DNA from: Puniceicoccaceae bacterium 5H
GTDB lineage: Bacteria > Verrucomicrobiota > Verrucomicrobiia > Opitutales > Oceanipulchritudinaceae
Direction of reading: 5' to 3'
DNA length: 64,000 nt
Assembly: GCA_009772895.1 (NCBI GenBank)
Contig: WOUP01000004.1
Coordinates: 62,001-126,000 of the forward strand
Part shown: piece by piece, positions 34,691-42,846 of the stretch
How the letters are laid out: each line of letters opens with the position of its first letter
Numbering within the stretch: position 1 is the first letter of the stretch
Made by a program: the position numbers and the translations under genes
Notes under the pieces: generated by a model
Seen by the model: only the letters and a program-made list of their open reading frames with translations
What the model was told of the DNA's origin: nothing
Database searches by the model: none

Positions 34691-36544
34691 ATGCACGTTT
34701 GCTTCGTCAGCCGCGAATATCCGCCCAATGCGATGGGCGGCATCGGGACCTATGTGATGAACATGACCCACCTGCTGGCGGAGGCCGGACATACCGTAAC
34801 GGTGCTGACCCAATGGTGCGAAGCGGCGCCGACGAAGGGGCTGGAACAACCCGCGCTATCTCACGACAACCGCCTGCGCGTCTACTACCTGCCGCTGGTG
34901 GACGCCAACTGGGCGATGTACCCGGAGGTGGCGGGTCCGGAGACCGAGGCGCTGGCCGCGCGCGATTTGATTGCAACGTTTGCCTGGGTGGTGGCAGAGG
35001 CGTTGGACCAGCTCGTGGCGCAAGACCCCATTCAGGTGATCGAGGCGCCCGAATACGAGGCCCCGGGGCTGATCTGGCAATTGCGGCGCCTGACGTATCC
35101 GGAGGACCATCCCGCGCGCCGCATCCCGGTGATCACGCACCTGCATTCGCCGAGTCACCTGATCTTTACCCACAACGACGACACGCTGGACAACCATTGG
35201 GTGGAAGCGCGCCGCACGCATGAACACGAAGCGATCGCGCTGGCTGATGCGGTGCTCTCGCCCAGCCGCTTTCTGGCCGAGCAAGTGGCCGGCTGGACGC
35301 GCTTGGCGCGGGAGCGGCTGACCGTGATCCCTTACCCGGTCGGGCCGCGGCTCGAGGTGCCGACGGAGGCCGAAATCGTGCCTGGACGCTTTCTGCACGT
35401 GGGACGCGTGGAGCCTCGCAAGGGTGTGTTCGAGTTTGTCGAGGCGGCCTGTCGGGTGGCGCGGGACTTCCCGTGGGCGCGCTTTCGCTTTGTCGGCGGC
35501 CCGCACGTGCGGTTGGGGCGCGAAGCGGATGGGGAGACGGCGGAGCTGTTGCGCCGCCTGATCCCGGACGACCTGCAAGACCGTTTTGAATGGGTGGGCA
35601 AGATCCCGCGGGAGCAGTTGGGGCGCGAATACGCTTCGGCCCATGTCTGCGCGGTGCCCTCGCGTTGGGACAACTTCCCTAATACCTGCGTCGAAGCGAT
35701 GGAAGCCGGCCGGCCGGTGTTGGCTTCGGACCAGGGCGGTCAGGCGGAGATGTCATTGCCGGGGGTGACGGCCTGGATTGCGGTCGGGGGACCGGGGGCC
35801 GATGGTCGGGCGCAGCTGGTGGACAGCCTGGAGGCGCGCCTGCGCGAGATCCTGCAGACGCCGCTGGAGGTGGCAGCTGCGATGGGAGCGGCCGGCAAGC
35901 GCCGAATCGAAGACTATTGCGACGACGCCGCTGTGGTGCGGGCGCACGAAGATTTTTACGCTACCCTGTGGGAGCGGGCTCAGCAGACGCCCGCTGCCGC
36001 TGCCCTCGAAGTGGAGGTGCGGCGCTCGGCCGATCTGGAGCTGGCGCAGGCGGCGGACGTGGTGGGCTGGTTGCCGGAGGGCGTGGTGTTGACGGAGGAG
36101 GCGCTGCTGCGTATCGGGCGGTTTTTTGCCGCGCGCCCCGAGGTGGGCTTTGCCACTGTCTGGCGGCGCACGAAAGATGGCGGTCTGAACGTGGCGCACC
36201 GGGTGGAGGCTGCGAGCCTGGTGCACCCGGCTGCATATCCAGAGTATGCCTTTATTCGCCGTTGCGCGTGGAAGGGGCTAGCCTCGTCTCCACAGGCGGG
36301 GCATTACCTCGACGACCGCTTGCGCGACGCGTGCCTGAGTTTGCTGGAGGCGGGCTGGCAGGGGGCGCAGATCCCATTACCGCTGATCGAGAATGCCGGA
36401 GGCGTGCTCGACCAACCGGTGCCGGGGCGGTTTGGCTTTGCCTCGCGCGAGGATTCCGCACGCTCGGTGCGGCTGGCGCACCGCAAGGTGTTCGTCGACC
36501 ACCTGGAAGACGTCCTGCACGACGGGCGGCGGGAGCGCCCTTGA
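34691..36544 (+). CDS. GT4 glycosyltransferase with extra C-terminal domain resembling a degenerate GT-A half
   Basis: A 617-residue protein. Residues 1-430 form a GT4 enzyme: VSREYPPNAMGGIGTYVMNMTHLLAEAGHTV, VIEAPEYEAPGL, ITHLHSPSHL, LHVGRVEPRKGVFEFVEA and the EX7E-type NFPNTCVEAMEAGRPVLASD. Residues 445-600 are an additional domain with the spacing of a GT2 C-terminal half. VVGWLPEGVVLTEEALLRIGRFF sits where an acidic DxD stretch is expected, and DDRLRDACLSLLEAGW resembles the acceptor-side helix followed by IPLPL. The metal-binding acidic residues are missing, so it looks non-catalytic. It is convergent with wzt-like gene (8 bp gap). Confidence 0.85.
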   Translation: MHVCFVSREYPPNAMGGIGTYVMNMTHLLAEAGHTVTVLTQWCEAAPTKGLEQPALSHDNRLRVYYLPLVDANWAMYPEVAGPETEALAARDLIATFAWVVAEALDQLVAQDPIQVIEAPEYEAPGLIWQLRRLTYPEDHPARRIPVITHLHSPSHLIFTHNDDTLDNHWVEARRTHEHEAIALADAVLSPSRFLAEQVAGWTRLARERLTVIPYPVGPRLEVPTEAEIVPGRFLHVGRVEPRKGVFEFVEAACRVARDFPWARFRFVGGPHVRLGREADGETAELLRRLIPDDLQDRFEWVGKIPREQLGREYASAHVCAVPSRWDNFPNTCVEAMEAGRPVLASDQGGQAEMSLPGVTAWIAVGGPGADGRAQLVDSLEARLREILQTPLEVAAAMGAAGKRRIEDYCDDAAVVRAHEDFYATLWERAQQTPAAAALEVEVRRSADLELAQAADVVGWLPEGVVLTEEALLRIGRFFAARPEVGFATVWRRTKDGGLNVAHRVEAASLVHPAAYPEYAFIRRCAWKGLASSPQAGHYLDDRLRDACLSLLEAGWQGAQIPLPLIENAGGVLDQPVPGRFGFASREDSARSVRLAHRKVFVDHLEDVLHDGRRERP

Positions 36545-36552
36545 GCTTTGCC

Positions 36553-37965
36553 TCAGGCCTCCGCGCGCACTTCGACCTCGATGGGGAGAGCTGCGTCCTC
36601 CACCGACGGGTCGAAGGCGAAGTCGACCACGCTGGTGGGCAGGGCGCCTTTTTCCGCGATGATCTGGAAGGCGAGCACGTCGACGATGCGGTGCAGGTAG
36701 GACGGGCTGTCGTCCACATAGCCTTCGACGCCCGTATTCATGAAATAGACGCCGTGGTTGAGCAGGGCCTGGAAACGGAAGCGCACGCGCTTGATCTCGC
36801 CCTTGCTCACGTGCTGAATCCGCTGGTGGTTGGGGTGTGAGCGGCAACCGCCCAGCTCGCGCCCTTCCTTGGTCTTGATCAGCATGGCAAACGCGACGTG
36901 CTCGCAGTCGCGATGAAATTCCACCTCGTAGGCCAGGGTATAGAAGCCGCGCCGGTGCAGCCGGTTGACTTCCTCGCCGGACTCGTCCAACAGTCTAGGA
37001 TTGCGGATGTAGGCCCCGTGGCTCGGGTATTCGAGCCGGCTGCGCGAGTTCAGGTCGGGATCGACTTCGGAAACCGCCTCGTTGGAGCCATCGTCTTCGG
37101 CCTCGGGCTCATCCTCGTAATCGGTCAGCACGCGGATCTCTTCCACCAGGCGAGAGCGCTGTGCATGGGGGGCGTGCAGCAACTTTTCGTATTGGGCGGT
37201 GACGAACTTGGCGTTGCCGCTGCAAATGGAATCGCCTTGGTAGAGCAGCATCGCGCGGTCGCACAGGTTGAGCACGGCCGACTGATCGTGGGAGACGAAG
37301 AGGATCGTCATGCCCTTGGCCCGCAGCTGCTCGATCCGGCTGAAGCACTTGCGCTGAAAGGCGGCGTCCCCGACGGCGAGCGCTTCGTCGACGATCAGGA
37401 TTTCGGGCTCCACCAGGATCTGCACGGCAAAGGCCAGCCGCATGAGCATACCGGAGGAGTAGGTGCGCACGGGCTGATCGATGAAAGTGCCGATATCGGC
37501 GAAGGCCTCCACCTCGTGGAAGCGCTCCTGCACCTGCTTCTTGCCCAGACCGAGGATCGAGGCGTTGAGGAAGACGTTTTCGCGGCCCGTGAAGTCGGGA
37601 TCGAAGCCTGAGCCCAGCTCGAGCAGGGCGGCAATGCGCCCGCGCACTTCGACGGTGCCTTCCGAGTGGTCGAGGATGCCGCAGATGATCTGCAGCAGAG
37701 TGCTCTTGCCGGAGCCGTTGAGGCCGAGGATGCCGACGCATTCACTCGGACGCACTTCCAGATCGATGTCGCGCAGGGCAGTAAATTCCGGGGCTTCGAT
37801 CGGGCCCTGTGCGCGCCGGCAAGCCCACTCAAAGGCGCGCTTGATCGGTTGCCGCTGCGAGGCCTGGGTGCTCTCGGGGATCGGGTAACGCTTGGTGACA
37901 CCGCGTAGGCGAATCCGCCATGCGTCCTGATCGTGTTCCGCAAGGATGGGGGCGTCCTGCGCCAT
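36553..37965 (-). CDS. Polysaccharide export ABC ATPase, Wzt-like, with C-terminal carbohydrate-binding-type domain
   Basis: A 470-residue protein. Residues 1-250 are an ABC ATPase of the exporter class: LRDIDLEVRPSECVGILGLNGSGKSTLLQIICGI (Walker A), GRENVFLNASILGL, RTYSSGMLMRLAFAVQILVEPEILIVDEALAVGD (signature and Walker B). Residues 310-470 are an extra beta-rich domain (GAYIRNPRLLDESGEEV, VEFHRDCEHVAFAMLIKTKEGRELGG), like Wzt C-terminal domains that recognise a terminal modification of the glycan before export. The matching Wzm-like permease is at 26114-26929. It follows the methyltransferase gene by 5 bp. A methyl group could be the recognised cap. Confidence 0.9.
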   Translation of the reverse strand: MAQDAPILAEHDQDAWRIRLRGVTKRYPIPESTQASQRQPIKRAFEWACRRAQGPIEAPEFTALRDIDLEVRPSECVGILGLNGSGKSTLLQIICGILDHSEGTVEVRGRIAALLELGSGFDPDFTGRENVFLNASILGLGKKQVQERFHEVEAFADIGTFIDQPVRTYSSGMLMRLAFAVQILVEPEILIVDEALAVGDAAFQRKCFSRIEQLRAKGMTILFVSHDQSAVLNLCDRAMLLYQGDSICSGNAKFVTAQYEKLLHAPHAQRSRLVEEIRVLTDYEDEPEAEDDGSNEAVSEVDPDLNSRSRLEYPSHGAYIRNPRLLDESGEEVNRLHRRGFYTLAYEVEFHRDCEHVAFAMLIKTKEGRELGGCRSHPNHQRIQHVSKGEIKRVRFRFQALLNHGVYFMNTGVEGYVDDSPSYLHRIVDVLAFQIIAEKGALPTSVVDFAFDPSVEDAALPIEVEVRAEA

Positions 37966-37970
37966 GGGAA

Positions 37971-38564
37971 TCAGGAGCGTTGCCAGTTGACCGCCGGCTC
38001 GCGTTCGTCGGCGTAGTTTTCGGCGTCGACAATGAAGACGGCCAGACCGCCGTAGACGCCTTCCGGCGTACGGGAAATCGTGTCGCAGGCGTGGGTGTAG
38101 TGGTCGATCTGGCGGGACCAGTCCTGAGCGAGGCGCTGGATGGCCGCTGCGACGGGCGGGTGGTAGGCGTCGTGGAAGCAGATGACGCCACCCGGCGCCA
38201 TGAGAGGTTCGAGCGCCATGCCGTCGCGGTAGACGCCGTCCTCGCTGTGGTCGCCGTCGACAAAGGCAAAGTGGATCGGGCCGGGGATCTTGTCGAGGTC
38301 GTGCGGGCTGCCGCCCTTGATGAGCTGCACAGGCTGGCCGGAGCGGCAAACATCGCCGTCTTGCGGATACCAGAGCGGCTCCGGATCGATGCAATAGAGT
38401 TCGTCGCAAGCACGGCGCATCACGTGCATGGTCGTGCCCCGCCAGGTCCCTATCTCCACCGCACGCACGTAATCATGATTGAGCGCCTGCATCATGCCCC
38501 AGATGAAAACCCGTTCGGTGGGTTGAATCAGGCCGTGAGCGGCATCGAGCAGGATACCGGGCAT
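37971..38564 (-). CDS. Class I SAM-dependent methyltransferase
   Basis: A 197-residue protein from the ATG at 38564. The SAM loop is RAVEIGTWRGTTMHVMRRAC, then LYCIDPEPLW (acidic ribose ligand) and HFAFVDGDHSEDGVYRDG. GGVICFHDAY with a His/Asp pair is typical of the Methyltransf_24 / cephalosporin-hydroxylase-like group found in surface-glycan clusters. The frame extends upstream to a TTG at 38717 (248 residues), which would overlap the start of the divergent gene; I favour 38564, so the true start is uncertain. Co-transcribed with the wzt-like gene (5 bp), it probably methylates the glycan end that Wzt recognises, as in E. coli O8/O9a systems. Confidence 0.8.
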   Translation of the reverse strand: MPGILLDAAHGLIQPTERVFIWGMMQALNHDYVRAVEIGTWRGTTMHVMRRACDELYCIDPEPLWYPQDGDVCRSGQPVQLIKGGSPHDLDKIPGPIHFAFVDGDHSEDGVYRDGMALEPLMAPGGVICFHDAYHPPVAAAIQRLAQDWSRQIDHYTHACDTISRTPEGVYGGLAVFIVDAENYADEREPAVNWQRS

Positions 38565-38710
38565 GGTTTTCTTCGTGCTATCCGGCGCCGGGGTTTGATC
38601 GGTAGCGACGGGAGAGGGGAAAAAATTGCGTTCGAGGCGCTCGTCTTGCTGTTCCACGGAATCTAGGGCTTGAGAGATAAAAGGAAAGGCCGTAGTCTCC
38701 CTATATAAGC

Positions 38711-39859
38711 GTGTCAACGCAAGCCCTCAGTCACCCGCAGTCGACCCACCGTTCCGCATCCGAGGCCACGGTCGTGCACGTATGCCCGCCTGCGGAGATG
38801 ACGCGTGAGCTGGAGGCCTGGCGGACGTTGGCCGAGCAGCGGGGTGAGATCTGGCACGAATGGCTGCCGGACGAGCGCGGCAATTGGCGGGGCGTCGGTT
38901 ATTGGAGCCGGCGCTTGCAGGAGTTGGCCGCCGACCGCAAGGGGCCGCGCGTCTGGGTGTTTCACGATGGCTGGGGGGCGGATTTGCTGCCACCGGCCGG
39001 TGAGGATGAGTGGCGGGTCGCGCTGTTGCACGCGCCCTACCCGCACATGCGTTTTGTGGGAGATTACCTTGCCCGCTACGTGCACGCGTTCGTCCTGCCG
39101 GATGAGGCGACCAAAGCAAAGCTGAAGCAGGAAATCAGCTGGTTGCCGACGCGGATCATGCACGTGCAGCCGCTGCCGTTGCCGTGGCGCGACGAGGCGC
39201 AAGGGGCGGAGCACGTCCCGACCTCGGCCCAGGAGGTGATGGGGTTCAACGGCTGGGTCCGGCGTCCCCAACAGCGTGTGGAGCGCCTGTTCCCCCTGAT
39301 CGAACGGCTACGCGACTCCGGTTGGCGCGGGCGTTTCGAGGTGCTGGGGCGTGGGCCGGATGTAGACTGGCTGGAGAAAGAGGCGCGCAAGCAGGGGATC
39401 GATTTGCAGATCGTGCCGCCTCCAGCGCAGGATTTCGATCCCGCGGCCATTGCGCACTGGCGGTATGCCTGGAGCGTGAGCAGTTTTGAATCCACGTCTC
39501 TGGCTCGGCTCGAAGCCTGGTCGGCTGGCGTGGTGCCCATTTATCCGCAGGAAGATCACTTGGACGCGAGCGACGCGCTGAAGGACTGCCGTTATACCTA
39601 TCACGATATCGACGCGGCGGTGGACACCTGGCGCGATCTGGAGCGGCGTTCCGGCTTTGCCTGGCAAGGACTGGTGGCCGCGGGTCAGGGCATCGTGCAA
39701 ACGCACCTGAGGGCCGCGCAACAGTGGCCGGCGACGTTGCAGACGATCCTCGAGCAGCGCAAGGCACGGCTGTCGTGCAAGCCAGTGGCGCGCTGGTGGC
39801 CGCAAAAGCTGTATCAACAGCGTTACCGCCAGCGCCTCTGGGGCCGGGTTAAAGGGTAG
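38711..39859 (+). CDS. Glycosyltransferase-like protein (GT-B fold, GT4-related)
   Basis: A 382-residue protein with a GTG start. The early part is unusual (ATVVHVCPPAEMTRELEAWRTLAEQRGEIW), but the second half has FNGWVRRPQQRVERLFPLIERLRDSG, FEVLGRGPDVDWLEKEA and SSFESTSLARLEAWSAGVVPIYP, a clear EX7E block. This suggests a nucleotide-sugar-dependent enzyme of the locus. No signal peptide or membrane segment. The ribosome-binding site is not obvious, and the divergent methyltransferase lies 146 bp away if its ATG start is used. The next gene converges, sharing a terminator region at 39934-39959. Confidence 0.75.
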   Translation: MSTQALSHPQSTHRSASEATVVHVCPPAEMTRELEAWRTLAEQRGEIWHEWLPDERGNWRGVGYWSRRLQELAADRKGPRVWVFHDGWGADLLPPAGEDEWRVALLHAPYPHMRFVGDYLARYVHAFVLPDEATKAKLKQEISWLPTRIMHVQPLPLPWRDEAQGAEHVPTSAQEVMGFNGWVRRPQQRVERLFPLIERLRDSGWRGRFEVLGRGPDVDWLEKEARKQGIDLQIVPPPAQDFDPAAIAHWRYAWSVSSFESTSLARLEAWSAGVVPIYPQEDHLDASDALKDCRYTYHDIDAAVDTWRDLERRSGFAWQGLVAAGQGIVQTHLRAAQQWPATLQTILEQRKARLSCKPVARWWPQKLYQQRYRQRLWGRVKG

Positions 39860-39933
39860 CGCCAGAGGCTCCCGGCATATCCCCATGAGGGTGGGTGTGC
39901 TCTTGGCTCGCCCGCTTTTGGTCTGGGCGCATT

Positions 39934-39959
39934 AAAAAAGCCGGGCGTGAACCCGGCTT
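39934..39959 (-). terminator. Rho-independent terminator for the secreted-protein/GT operon
   Basis: On the reverse strand AAGCCGGG, 6-nt loop, CCCGGCTT (39959-39938) followed by TTTTAAT. It lies 28 nt after the stop of the reverse-strand gene 39987-40808 and 75 bp after the convergent gene's stop. On the forward strand no T-run follows, so it acts mainly on the reverse strand. Confidence 0.85.
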
Positions 39960-39986
39960 GGTTGAAAGCGTCCTGCGCTTTGGCCG

Positions 39987-40808
39987 TTACTGACGGCCAG
40001 GCGGCGTGTAGGTCGGTGGCGGCGAAGGCGGTGCGCCGGTAGGCGGCGTAAGGCCCCAGGGGGGTCCGTCATCGCGACCGTTGCCGCCGCTGGTGTTGCC
40101 GTTGCTCCCGGAGTCGCTGGGCGGTCCGGAGGTCGGGCTGTCGGAGGGGGCTTCGCCCGGCGCATCCGGCATGCCGGAGTTTTCACCACTGTTGTTGCCG
40201 TTGTCCGCCAGGGCCTCATCGGGCGGCGAACCCGGGTTGTAGCTGGGCGGCGGCGGTGGCGTGAAATTGGGCGGAGGCGTGCTCGGCGGCTTGCTGGGCG
40301 GGGCCGGCGGAATCACGCGGCGGCGGATGTTGGAGCGGCCCACCGTCTTGGTGGTGCTGGCTTCCGCCTGGGCGCGGGCGAGGGCGGCGTCGCTACGCCG
40401 TTGCTCACGCGCGGCGGCGAGGGGATCGACAGGACTGCCGGTGGCGTTGGGCAGCTTGATCAGGCTCAGCCGTTGGCCGTTCACCTCGATCTCATTTTGG
40501 CGGTCGTTGTAGTGAGACACCTGAAAGGGGGCTTCTACATCGTTCAGCGTCACCCAATTGGAGGAACGGTCCATCTTGTTGAAGATGAGAAAGTGGTATT
40601 CCCCATTGAGCTGATAGACGCCCTGAAACTCCAGTTGCGAGGAGCTGACCTGAGGGCGTTCGACGGTTGGGGCTGGCGCGCTGTCCGGATTGAAACCCTG
40701 GGGCAGGAATGGAGAATTGCTGACCAGGTTGCTCGCGGCGGACAGGCTGCAGCTGCCACCCAGCAGGGCGGCCACCATCAGGTTGCGCGTGATGGATCGG
40801 TTCGTCAT
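39987..40808 (-). CDS. Unknown exported protein with Pro/Gly/Ser-rich C-terminal half
   Basis: A 273-residue protein with a signal peptide (residues 1-25, NLMVAALLGGSCSLSAAS). A compact domain follows (about 55-120) with LEFQGVYQLNGEYHFLIFNKMDRSSNWVTLNDVEAPFQVSHYNDRQNEIEVNGQRLSLIKL. That pattern, 'lef.G.....y.F.i.n....s.Wv.l.e...p..V..y' is one I associate with secretion-system accessory proteins of Verrucomicrobia, but I cannot name it. Residues 165-273 are low-complexity Pro/Ser/Gly-rich (RRVIPPAPPSKPP, TPPPNFTPPPPPSY), likely an extended linker or wall-spanning region. It is coupled to the GT4 gene 9 bp upstream and ends at a strong terminator. Confidence 0.75.
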   Translation of the reverse strand: MTNRSITRNLMVAALLGGSCSLSAASNLVSNSPFLPQGFNPDSAPAPTVERPQVSSSQLEFQGVYQLNGEYHFLIFNKMDRSSNWVTLNDVEAPFQVSHYNDRQNEIEVNGQRLSLIKLPNATGSPVDPLAAAREQRRSDAALARAQAEASTTKTVGRSNIRRRVIPPAPPSKPPSTPPPNFTPPPPPSYNPGSPPDEALADNGNNSGENSGMPDAPGEAPSDSPTSGPPSDSGSNGNTSGGNGRDDGPPWGLTPPTGAPPSPPPTYTPPGRQ

Positions 40809-40817
40809 GACGTAGGC

Positions 40818-41984
40818 TTAATTAGACCCCGTGGCCGGTGGAAAGTTGCACGGAGGCGGCACATCATCTGAAAACAGCGCCTGGACGTTGCGTTGCCAAC
40901 TGAAATGCGTGCGCACCCACTCGGGACCGGCCTGGCCCAAACGATGCCTCAATGCGGTATCGGTCGTCAAGCGTTCTAGTGCGGCCGCCAGAGCGGTGAC
41001 GTTTCCGGGAGAGACCAGCAGGCCGTTGACGTTGTGGGCGACGGCTTCCGGGATGCCGCCGGTGCGGGTGCCGAGCACGGGCAGGCCGGCGGCCGCTGCT
41101 TCGAGCAAGACGAGCCCCAGCCCCTCGACGCTGGCCCCGTGGGGCTCGCTGGCCAGCACGAAGACGTCGGCCGCGGCGTAAAACTGGGGCAGGGCGGCGT
41201 CGGGCACGGCCCCGGCAAAATTGACGCGCAGGCCATGCTGGCGAGCCAGCCGCTCGAGCTCACTCCGGTAGGCGGTATCGCGCGAAGGGCCGACGATCAG
41301 GTAGTCCCACCGGCGGCGCAGGTCGGGCGGGAGCAGGCCGAGGGCCTGCATCACGCGGTGCTGGCCTTTGCGCCGGTGGATGCGGGCGACCGTGAGCAGG
41401 CGCAGGCGGGGGTGTTCTTCGCGCTCGGCCTGCACTTGCTGGAAGCCGGGCAGCGGCGCGCCCGGCACGCGCACGAGTTGGCCGGGGCGCGCGGCATAGT
41501 GGCGCAGGTAGGTGTGCCCTACGTAGTTGGAGACGACGCCGACGCGGCGCGCTCGCCGCAGCAGGGCCTTGAGCAGCAGGTGCCGGTGGGGCCAGCGAAT
41601 GCAGCGATTGAGCTCAGAGCCATGCAGCACCAGGCTGAGCGCGGCGGGCTGGGGCAGGTCGAGCCACGGCTGATAGAGCCAAAGGCGCAGCGGCCCGGGA
41701 TCGACGAGACAGATCTGGGCCTGACGCCAGTCCACGGCGGCGGAACGCAGTGTCCGACGCAGGGCCCAGCGATCGCTCCAGTCTTCCCGGCCCGGGAAGG
41801 GCAGCTCGTGGATGGTGAACGGCCAGTCTTGAGCGGAGAGCTCGTGGGCCTGGGGCGCCCAGACGTGGGTCTCGTAGCCGGCTTCGGCGGCGGCGAGTGC
41901 GAGACCGAGCGTATAGGTCGCAATTCCACCCCGTCGTGGGTAAAACTCATGCGTGAGCAGGTGCACACTACGCGGGGCTGACAT
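40818..41984 (-). CDS. GT4 family glycosyltransferase
   Basis: A 388-residue GT-B enzyme. It begins VHLLTHEFYPRRGGIATYTLGLALAAAEAGYETHVWAP (RRGGIATY donor loop) and has SLVLHGSELNRC, LLTVARIHRRKGQHRVMQAL and the EX7E block VEGLGLVLLEAAAAGLPVLGT. It is followed by the secreted Pro-rich protein gene after 9 bp, and the SDR gene diverges 52 bp away. The ATG at 41984 is used; no strong Shine-Dalgarno is seen. Cytoplasmic glycan assembly by inference. Confidence 0.88.
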   Translation of the reverse strand: MSAPRSVHLLTHEFYPRRGGIATYTLGLALAAAEAGYETHVWAPQAHELSAQDWPFTIHELPFPGREDWSDRWALRRTLRSAAVDWRQAQICLVDPGPLRLWLYQPWLDLPQPAALSLVLHGSELNRCIRWPHRHLLLKALLRRARRVGVVSNYVGHTYLRHYAARPGQLVRVPGAPLPGFQQVQAEREEHPRLRLLTVARIHRRKGQHRVMQALGLLPPDLRRRWDYLIVGPSRDTAYRSELERLARQHGLRVNFAGAVPDAALPQFYAAADVFVLASEPHGASVEGLGLVLLEAAAAGLPVLGTRTGGIPEAVAHNVNGLLVSPGNVTALAAALERLTTDTALRHRLGQAGPEWVRTHFSWQRNVQALFSDDVPPPCNFPPATGSN

Positions 41985-42036
41985 AGGAAATGACTTGTCG
42001 CAGTTGCGCGCGCGAAGCAAGTTAGATGTTTCAGCT

Positions 42037-42846
42037 ATGGAGGAAGCTCGCTCACAGGCCCTTGCTGTCGTGACTGGAGCACGTTCCGGCTTGGGGGCTG
42101 CCGTTGCAGCTGGCCTGCGCCGCGCGGGCTATCGGGTCGTGGGCACCACACGGCAGCCGTCGACCGCGCCGGAGGGCGAATGGCGGGCGTTGGATCTGGC
42201 GGACCCGGCCGACGTGGAACGCTTTGCCCGCGAGCATGCGGATCTGTTGGCCGAGGCTGAGGTCTGGATCAACAACGCCGGAGCGGGCTGCTTTGGGCCG
42301 TTTTCCGAATGGCGTGCGGAGGACATCCGGGCGCAGCTGGAGCTGCTGCTGACCGGGCCGATGCATCTGTGCCAGCCGGTGTTCAAGGCGATGGTGGCAC
42401 GCGGCCACGGCTGCCTCGTCAACGTCAGCTCGCTTTCGGTGGAATTTCCGCTGCCCTACATGCCGGCCTACAATGCCGCGAAGGCGGGTTTGAGCCAGTT
42501 GAGCCAGACGCTGCTGTTGGAGGCGCCGGCGGGGGTGCGCGTCATCGACTTCCAGCCCGGCGACTTCCGGACGGACTTCAACCGCAACCTCCAGCGCACG
42601 CGCGGGAGCGGCGCCCGGCTCGAACGGGTGTGGCAGTATCTCGACCGTCACCTGCAATCCGGCCCGCCGGCGGAAGCGATCGCGCGCACCTTGCTTGCCG
42701 CGATCCAGCGGGGCCACCGCGGGCGCTTGCGGGCGGGCTCGACTTTTCAAACCCGGTTGGCTCCCTGGGGGGCCGGCCTGTTGCCCGCGCGCTTGCGTCG
42801 TCGCGCGCACCTTGCGTATTACGGGGTGGGAGAGATGCGCGCGTGA
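42037..42846 (+). CDS. Short-chain dehydrogenase/reductase
   Basis: A 269-residue classical SDR. It has the cofactor loop VVTGARSGLGAAVAAGLRRAG (TGxxxGxG), the NNAG motif (INNAGAGCFGPF), the catalytic Ser in VNVSSLSVEFPLPY and YNAAK (Tyr/Lys pair). RVVGTTR after the second strand suggests NADP preference. It starts at the ATG at 42037 and overlaps the following glycosyltransferase by GTGA, so the two form an operon. The substrate is not determined; a sugar- or lipid-reduction step in the glycan locus is possible. Confidence 0.88.
   Translation: MEEARSQALAVVTGARSGLGAAVAAGLRRAGYRVVGTTRQPSTAPEGEWRALDLADPADVERFAREHADLLAEAEVWINNAGAGCFGPFSEWRAEDIRAQLELLLTGPMHLCQPVFKAMVARGHGCLVNVSSLSVEFPLPYMPAYNAAKAGLSQLSQTLLLEAPAGVRVIDFQPGDFRTDFNRNLQRTRGSGARLERVWQYLDRHLQSGPPAEAIARTLLAAIQRGHRGRLRAGSTFQTRLAPWGAGLLPARLRRRAHLAYYGVGEMRA

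Noticed and set aside
38711-38717. TTGACA (reverse strand, 38717-38712) as -35 for the methyltransferase operon
   Set aside because: No -10 at 16-18 bp; TATATA is 4 bp away. It may simply be the TTG start region.
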